A program made the translations under genes and the position numbers. From the NCBI RefSeq assembly GCF_021869535.1, contig NW_026262668.1, forward strand, positions 69,089,558 to 69,153,557: a stretch of 64,000 nucleotides of DNA, in the 5' to 3' direction. This DNA is from Mytilus californianus (lineage: Eukaryota; Mollusca; Bivalvia; Mytilida; Mytilidae). Under the pieces are notes generated by a model, which ran no database searches, had not been told where the DNA came from, and was given only the letters and a program-made list of their open reading frames with translations. This document shows, in pieces, positions 57,656 to 64,000 of this stretch. The first letter of the stretch is position 1. Each line of letters begins with the position of its first letter.

Positions 57656-57656
57656 G
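57640..57656 (-). promoter_or_regulatory. TOP-like transcription start of RPS18
   Basis: The polypyrimidine run CTTCCTTTTCC near the inferred cap site would subject the mRNA to TOP-type translational control, as known for ribosomal protein genes. No TATA box is placed convincingly upstream, also usual for the class. Confidence 0.55.
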
Positions 57657-59650
57657 CGTAAATAAAGGGAGATAATTTTATGTCCAGCGAGCTAGTTTGA
57701 CAGTACTCTACAGTTATCCCCCAGGACTGTTTGTGGCTGATTTTATTCAGTAAACGTCGAAACATAACATAAGAACACAATTAAACGTGTATCTTCAACA
57801 AAATATATGGGTATTATACTATAGTTATTCTTCAATCATACAAAACACCAGATTACATACTACTTTTTTACTAGTGAAAAAAATCTAAACACAAGGGCTT
57901 GTATCATAGATGAAAGTCTTGATGGGTTTAACGGAATAAAGACTAACACCAAATAATGTAATGAATACAGAAATATTGAGCACATCAACTTGTCCCATAG
58001 ACAGCATGGACCGACTTTTAAGTCAACTCGGACCGTCTAAAAAGTTATCTCTGACTATTAATATTAAAAATGTCAACTCCAAAAAAGAATAAAAAGAGAG
58101 TTTGGGCCTTTTAAAGGAATATAAATGATTAAATGTTATTGAATTTGCAAAACACTTTCAAAATATTTTTAATGTGAATCCAAATTTCTACATATCTTTA
58201 TTAATCTATTATAGAAACTTAATTTATACAAACAAATAAAATTGTTTTATTTATTTAGTGAATTTGTTATTATTATATTTTTTATATATTTTAATTTTGT
58301 TGCATAATCATATTTGTTAATTGAATATATAATACACCTTATCGCTATTTATTCCATTCTGGATAAGTTCTGAAATTACATAACTTTTTAAACCTGTTGA
58401 AGCTATCTGGAGCCCTGTTCAAACAATATACTGTGCATAAAATTTTTCAGAGTTGTGTTTAATTATTGTAAACACTTCAAACAAAGCATTTTCTTACTTA
58501 AATTTGTGTATAAAAAATAAGATCATAAACATGATAAACTACAAAAATTTCAAAATGTTCACTTCCTATACGTTTTCCTCCCTCAGCTTATTACTGATGA
58601 CCTTTGTCTTGCGACAGTTTACCCAAACAGGAAGTTGTCTAAATGACTGTTTTTTTACGGAATGGACTAAATAGCAATAAAGTGTATTCATTATTTATTA
58701 TATTTGTTTATTTTAATCTCATTGTATTTTATCTAAAGTCATAATAATTTAGATTAAATTGAATTAACAATCAGTAATGTTCATGATGTTAATTTTATTT
58801 TTCTAATAAAATGATCAATAATAATAATAATCTAATATTACACAAGCCAATTACAGGTCGTTGAGAAATAAATCATAAAAACTGAATTACGCACAAGGTT
58901 TGACCAACTTGGTGTTCACATTGAATTTTGATGCTAAGAGATGAACTTTAATTTCTAGCAATCTGATTAAACTACAGATCCTGTGTCAAAGTTTTGTTTT
59001 ATACAACGATCTGAAGATTCTCTGTTCTACTTTCTGTTTTAAAGAACATTTGGGATTCTCAAACTTTGTCTGATTAATACACGCCTTCAAAAATTTGAAG
59101 CCTGAAATTTCATAGGCTGATGTAATAATAACAAGAACAGAGAGTAAAACGAAGTATTGTAAGATCCTTTTATTAAGCAAAGCTTAGACACATGATCTGC
59201 ATTTTAATCTGATTATCAGATTGAATTTCTGTTTAAAAGATTGTTGTAGTGCACTCAAGGCAAAACAAGTATCAGGAGATGCACATGAACTCAGGAGGAC
59301 CAATCATTGAAATTTTAGTGTTCCTTATGTGATATTTTGATTACCTCCTCTTTTTTTTTTTACCCCTTTTGAACTTGTTTTCAGGATGTGCATTTATTTG
59401 AGAAACACAGTTTAAATGTTTGTGAGGTAAAAAAACAAACACAAACTTGTACAGGTGGAAAAGATGTCTAGAGGTAACATATATATACCGAATCAATTAA
59501 AGTGTTCAGATCTATGTTCTTGGTTGTATGTTTGAAATGGCATGCTTTAAACAGTAAATTTTCCTGTAAAGCATTATTATTTTTAATTATATCTGTTTTA
59601 AAATAATGAAAGTTGAAGCAATATTCATATTATATCTTATTTATTTACAG
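57656..59650. promoter_or_regulatory. Region between RPS18 and VPS52: shared upstream region
   Basis: The two genes are transcribed away from each other from this interval. TAAAGGGAGATAATTTTA at about 57665 resembles the arm of the foldback family at 52740. VPS52 must have a 5' UTR exon here (its start-codon exon has an acceptor) but I could not place it. 58000-58850 is strongly AT-rich. Minor open frames (58453-58674, 58986-59180) are not called. Confidence 0.55.
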
Positions 59651-59653
59651 ATC

Positions 59654-59735
59654 ATGGATCCCCATGAGACTATGGATTTAAACCTTGGAGAGCTAGATAT
59701 TACATCTGAAGATTACTGGCTTGATGAAGTTGATG
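59654..59735 (+). CDS. VPS52 coding exon 1
   Basis: ATG at 59654, 4 nt into an exon that follows TTATTTACAG; 27 codons plus one base, then GTAAGA. A second Met is at residue 7, but the first is kept as the first ATG after the splice site. Confidence 0.9.
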
Positions 59736-62700
59736 GTAAGAGCTGGAATTAATTAGTATTTTAAATGAAAATAATTATCTATGTGAAGACTGATATATTT
59801 TCATGATTTTAGGGAGATGTTTTTTGTCTATTACCACTGTCACTACATATGGATAAATGGTAATACATGTAGATGAATATCTACAATTAATCTACCCGGT
59901 AAATTGATTTCAGCTAAAATCAACTTTATCTTTTTACAATGTGTACTGTTGATGAAGATCTTTTGGCAAGATATAAAGGTTATTCTGCAGTGTTTAATTA
60001 ATTTGTTACAATTGTCTTTCATGTCTTATGTACAACACTTCTTGAAAGTACATGTATATAATCATTTTGTGGCCACTAAAAAAGTTCTTATAGCAAATGA
60101 AATGGTCGCACTCTCTGTCTGACAGTCATCTTTACAGCTATCCCTACCATATGGTTCACTCTTTCCCTTAAATCTGTCCCTGCTTGGGGAAATAGAAATA
60201 ACATTTTTCTAGAGACCCCATCAGATTGAGACTATAATAAAAAAAAAACCTATGTTCTCCTTCCCTGCTAGGATTTTCTGAGCCCCCAATTATTTTTATT
60301 TTGATTTTCTGCTGTTTTCACTGAGAATGGCTAAAAGTAAAATTTGCCCCCATTATAATTTTAAAAAGTTATTTGACAATCTAGGATTTTTTTTTTATGA
60401 AGGCTTTAAAGAGACAACTTGCAGGTTTGTTTATATTGGATCCAATATACCAGCTTGTTAAATGTCATGGATTAATTTAACATGTTGTTTTCATTAAAGA
60501 CTAAAGATGCAATAACAAAACAGTTATTTGTGTTATAAAAAACCCAAAAAAATATAATTCTGTTGTCACTAGAAAAACTGACAAGTAAAAGGTTTTTGGG
60601 TATCAACATTCCAGAATGAGCCAGAATCTCCAAATATGTTATTTTCATAGATATGGAAATCTCCCACATGATAAGAAAAAAAAAACAAATTTCTTACCAT
60701 TTCACTGTTGTTATAACTATCACTTCAAGAATAGTACTTTTCCTGTAAGAAATTGATAAATTACTGTTAAATAATTTTTTGGAAGACTGTCTTAACTAAC
60801 TACCTTCAGTGCATGCTGACTTTTCATAGCTATTTTATTCCTTAACTCCCTTCTTTTTGAATTGTTGATTGGATGGGGGTATGGTTGTATAGTGATCATC
60901 AATGACTTTATTTTTGTCGAGCCTTCGACTTTTGTCGAAAAAGCGAGACATAGCGATCCTACATTCCGTCGTCGGTGGCGTCCACAAATATTCACTCTGT
61001 GGTTAAAGTTTTTGAAATTTTAATAACTTTCTTAAACTATCCTGGATTTCTACCAAACTTGGACAGAAGCTTGTTTATGATCATAAGATAATATTCAAAA
61101 GTAAATTTTGTAAAAAAAAAAATCCATTTTTTCTGTATTTTACTTATAAATGGACTTAGTTTTTCTGCCAGGAAACATTACATTCACTCTGTGGTTAAAG
61201 TTTTTGAAATTTTAATAACTTTCTTAAACTATCCTGGATTTCTACCAAACTTGGAAAGAAGCTTGTTTATGATCATAAGATAGTATCCAGAAATAAATTT
61301 TGTAAAAAATAAATTCCATTTTTTCCATATTTTACTTATAAATGGACTTAGTTTTTCTGTCAGTTAACATTACATTCACTCTGTGGTTAAAGTTTTTAAA
61401 ATTTTAACAACTTTCTTAAACTATCCTGGATTTGTTCCAAACTTGGACAGAAGCTTGTTTATGATCATAAGATAGTATCCAGAAGTAAATTTTGTAAAAA
61501 AAATCCAGTTTATCCGTATTTAACTTATAAATGGACTTAGTTTTTCTGCCAGTTTACATTACAATCTCTGTGGTTAAAGTTTTTTTTAAGTTTTAACAAC
61601 TTTCTTAAACTATCCTGGATTTGAACCAAACTTGGACAGAAGCTTGTTTATGATTAAAAGCTAGTATCTAGAAGGAAATTTTGTTAAAATTTTGTTCCAT
61701 TTTTTCTGTATTTTACTTATAAATGGACTTAGTTTTTCTGCCAGGAAACATTACATTCACTCTGTGGTTAAAGTTTTTGAAATTTTAATAACTTTCTTAA
61801 ACTATCCTGGATTTCTACCAAACTTGGAAAGAAGCTTGTTTATGATCATAAGATAGTATCCAGAAATAAATTTTGTAAAAAATAAATTCCATTTTTTCCA
61901 TATTTTACTTATAAATGGACTTAGTTTTTCTGTCAGTTAACATTACATTCACTCTGTGGTTAAAGTTTTTAAAATTTTAACAACTTTCTTAAACTATCCT
62001 GGATTTGTTCCAAACTTGGACAGAAGCTTGTTTATGATCATAAGATAGTATCCAGAAGTAAATTTTGTAAAAAAAATCCAGTTTATCCGTATTTAACTTA
62101 TAAATGGACTTAGTTTTTCTGCCAGTTTACATTACAATCTCTGTGGTTAAAGTTTTTTTTAAATTTTAACAACTTTCTTAAACTATCCTGGATTTGTACC
62201 AAACTTGGACAGAAGCTTGTTTATGATTAAAAGCTAGTATCTAGAAGGAAATTTTGTTAAAATTTTGTTCCATTTTTTCCGTATTTTACTTATAAATGGA
62301 CTTAGTTTTCTTCCAGTTAACATTACATACAGTCTGCAGTTTAAGTTTTTAAAACATTTATTAGATTCATAAACTATCCTGGATTTTTACCAAACTTGGA
62401 CAAAAGCTACTTACAATCAAAAGATAGTATAGAGAGGAATATTTTTATTAATTTTTTTCCTCATTTTTGTTGAGCCTGCGATTAACAGCAAAAGTAGGCG
62501 AGACACTGGGTTCCGCGGAACCCTTACCAATTTTGTAGTCCATTTGTTCATTTGTTATACTCCGATTTCAAAGAAAGGGGGGTCCTCTGTCCATCTATTT
62601 TTCAATCCATCCCATGAAATAATTAGAGATTCATGAAATTTGGTATCAAGCTTCTTATGAAAATGCTTGATCATGTGATACGTTTTCACATTAGTCAAAT

Positions 62701-63766
62701 ATTGAGTTCCTGTTTGCCAAATAATTATATATATTCTTACAAATATAGCCATGGTTGACATTTTTTGTTGCGTATTTACTCAGGAAGTGCAAACAGATAT
62801 TCCTGAAATTTGGTATCAAGTTTCATTTAAGCATGCTATTCTGGATGATTTGTTTTCACATCTATTGCTCACCAACCTTCTGTATAAATTACTGAATACT
62901 TATATTGGTATATCATTTGAAAGCACTGTAGCTCACCAACCTTCTGTATACATTACTGAATACTTATATTGGTATATCATTTGAAAGCACTGTAGCTCAC
63001 CAACCTTCTGTATACATTACTGAATACTTATATTGGTACATGTATATCATTTGAAAGCACTGTAGCTCACCAACCTTCTGTATACATTACTGTATACTTA
63101 TATTGGTATATCATTTGAAAGCACTGTAGCTCACCAACCTTCTGTATACATTACTGAATACTTATATTGGTATATCATTTGAAAGCACTGTAGCTCACAG
63201 TACATTTTGTTTGTCTGGACTTTATTTTATTTTTGACTCATTTAAATTATGGAGTTTCCCACTGCAAAACATAAGCTTTGCCATATCTTCAAAAGAGATG
63301 AGTCTGCAAGTCCTCATAAGTAACAGAACAGATTTCATTTTAAGAGTTTTTTTCTGCACAATGCAATTGGTTGCTTTTTTTTTAGTCCTGTTCTGAATAA
63401 TTTTGGGTGTTCCCATTGGAAAACATAAACTTTGTCATATTGTAATTGTTGAAAGAAATTTGGAGTGCAGCTTAGCAACTACATGTAGCAAGTTCTGCTC
63501 ACAGCTTATCTAGTTGTTGTATTTGGATGTTACAATACATAACATTTATCCAAGTGTTTGTTATAAAATCAAATGTGTGTATATGGATGTTACATAAAGG
63601 TAATTTATTGTATGCAGGTAATTGTTAAAAATCAGATGTGATGGATACTATCTGATGTACATGTAGTTCGTTGTATAGGTCTATGTGCTAGAAATTCCTT
63701 CTTTTGTTTACAGTACACATACAACAGAATCTAGAAGATGAAATTGTCAAAGAAGCCCTGAAAACT
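59654..63766 (+). CDS. VPS52, vacuolar protein sorting-associated protein 52 (5' part, runs off the window)
   Basis: VPS52 is a core subunit of the GARP and EARP tethering complexes, which dock endosome-derived vesicles at the trans-Golgi network and recycling endosomes. Two coding exons (59654-59735 and 63714-63766) give 45 residues: LNLGELDITSEDYWLDEVD, then VHIQQNLEDEIVKEALKT. This matches the animal VPS52 N-terminus (LGELDITSDEF, LDEVDVHIQ, NLEDELVKEALKTG). The junction splits a Val codon (G|TA) with GTAAG donor and TTTACAG acceptor; the next donor is GTATGT at 63767. An acceptor 3 nt before the ATG implies a leading 5' UTR exon. The whole animal protein is about 700 residues, so most lies to the right. 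Confidence 0.92.
59736..60910 (+). other. VPS52 intron 1, 5' part
   Basis: No gene or clear repeat. Open frames at 59904-60122 (+) and 60472-60669 (-) are not supported as genes. Confidence 0.55.
60911..62525 (-). mobile_element. Tandem-repeat-cored element, 191-bp unit (family F5)
   Basis: Seven or eight units of about 191 bp with CACTCTGTGGTTAAAGTTTT, CTTAAACTATCCTGG, CCAAACTTGGACAGAAGCTT and AATGGACTTAGTTTTTC. The left end has TTTTTGTCGAGCCTTCGAC, a TTCGAC/GTCGAA hairpin, GCGAGACA and GTCGTCGG; the right end has TTTTTGTTGAGCCTGCGA and GGCGAGACAC, then GGTTCCGCGGAACC. The GAC-rich side puts the 3' end at the left, so I read it on the minus strand. The end similarity is direct, so two adjacent or truncated elements are also possible. 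Confidence 0.6.
61155..62300 (-). repeat. 573-bp higher-order repeat, two copies
   Basis: Three-unit blocks at about 61155-61727 and 61728-62300 match at a fixed 573-bp offset with only a few differences; adjacent single units differ more. Recent duplication inside F5. Confidence 0.85.
62867..63200 (+). repeat. 64-bp minisatellite, about five copies
   Basis: AGCTCACCAACCTTCTGTAT, ACATTACTGAATACTTATAT and CATTTGAAAGCACTGT recur at about 62868, 62932, 62996, 63066, 63130 and (partial) 63193. One unit has an extra ACATGT. Copies are nearly identical. Confidence 0.9.
63714..63766 (+). CDS. VPS52 coding exon 2
   Basis: Two bases completing Val, then HIQQNLEDEIVKEALKT, ending in phase 0 at GTATGT. 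Highly conserved block of the family. Confidence 0.92.
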
Positions 63767-64000
63767 GTATGTATATTCATGTAATGAGTAATGGTAAATA
63801 TGAGTAGATGTTTAGAGTAAAATAACAATTGCAAGAAATAGGCTAGCATACAAATAAAAGATGTGGGTAATTGTCAATCAGACAGAATCAAACAACACAG
63901 GTTATGCAAAATAGATAGATATCATAAATGGTTAAGCTTTACAGAAAATTGCTTTCTTTGAATCTTAACAATCAGTAACCATTGATTATTTTTGGTCAAA
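63767..64000 (+). other. VPS52 intron 2, start
   Basis: Begins GTATGT; no feature recognised before the window ends. Confidence 0.6.

Overview
The window is animal nuclear DNA, almost certainly from a marine bivalve and most likely a mussel of the Mytilus group. The evidence is GT-AG spliced genes, AT-rich introns, many high-copy dispersed repeats of the kind I associate with Mytilus genomes, and tandem-repeat-cored elements resembling the bivalve pearl/CvE type. Species assignment is inference. I saw no rRNA gene, convincing tRNA, CRISPR array or bacterial operon.

Three genes can be supported. (1) RPS18 (ribosomal protein uS13), minus strand, complete in five coding exons (57626 down to 38179). 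The exons rebuild a 152-residue protein, the human length, with the initiator ATG alone at the end of exon 1. (2) VPS52, plus strand, of which only the first two coding exons are in view (59654-59735, 63714-63766); it runs off the right edge. RPS18 and VPS52 stand head to head, as in the human MHC-extended region. (3) An unrecognised two-exon gene, plus strand (18775-18966 and 21978-22415), coding for a basic 209-residue protein.

The rest is a landscape of mobile elements. 1-18.7 kb: dispersed mussel repeats, terminal-inverted-repeat (TIR) elements, a decayed DIRS-like retroelement (about 10.88-13.2 kb, minus), and a complete small Helentron-like element (13.65-14.8 kb, minus). 18.7-22.6 kb: the unknown gene, whose intron carries a broken Penelope-like reverse transcriptase and a nested MITE. 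22.9-32.3 kb: old tandem arrays with units of about 126-136 bp (R1) and 123 bp (R3), cut by a 1.5-kb TIR element and by one copy of family F1. 32.7-37.2 kb: a degenerate tandem array cut by a second F1 copy, then a related 3' end (family F2).

39.1-54.8 kb is RPS18 intron 3, 15.7 kb long. It holds a short F3 element (39.56-40.50 kb) and a hAT-like TIR element with an exact 8-bp target duplication (41061-54614). Inside the hAT-like element lies a full F1 element (41205-53451), itself interrupted by three further complete F1 elements (42349-45755, 46227-48543, 49033-53219). F1 elements share one plan: a 5' header, an R1 array, a 39-bp minisatellite, an A/C tract, a 161-bp array (R2), a GAC run and a 3' hairpin. 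A motif in the header is complementary to the 3' arm of the hairpin. In F3 and F4 that motif differs but the complementarity is kept, the signature of the asymmetric terminal inverted repeats of Helitron2/Helentron elements. 54.8-64 kb: RPS18 exons 3 to 1, the shared upstream region, VPS52, and in VPS52 intron 1 a 191-bp array with a 573-bp higher-order repeat and a 64-bp minisatellite.
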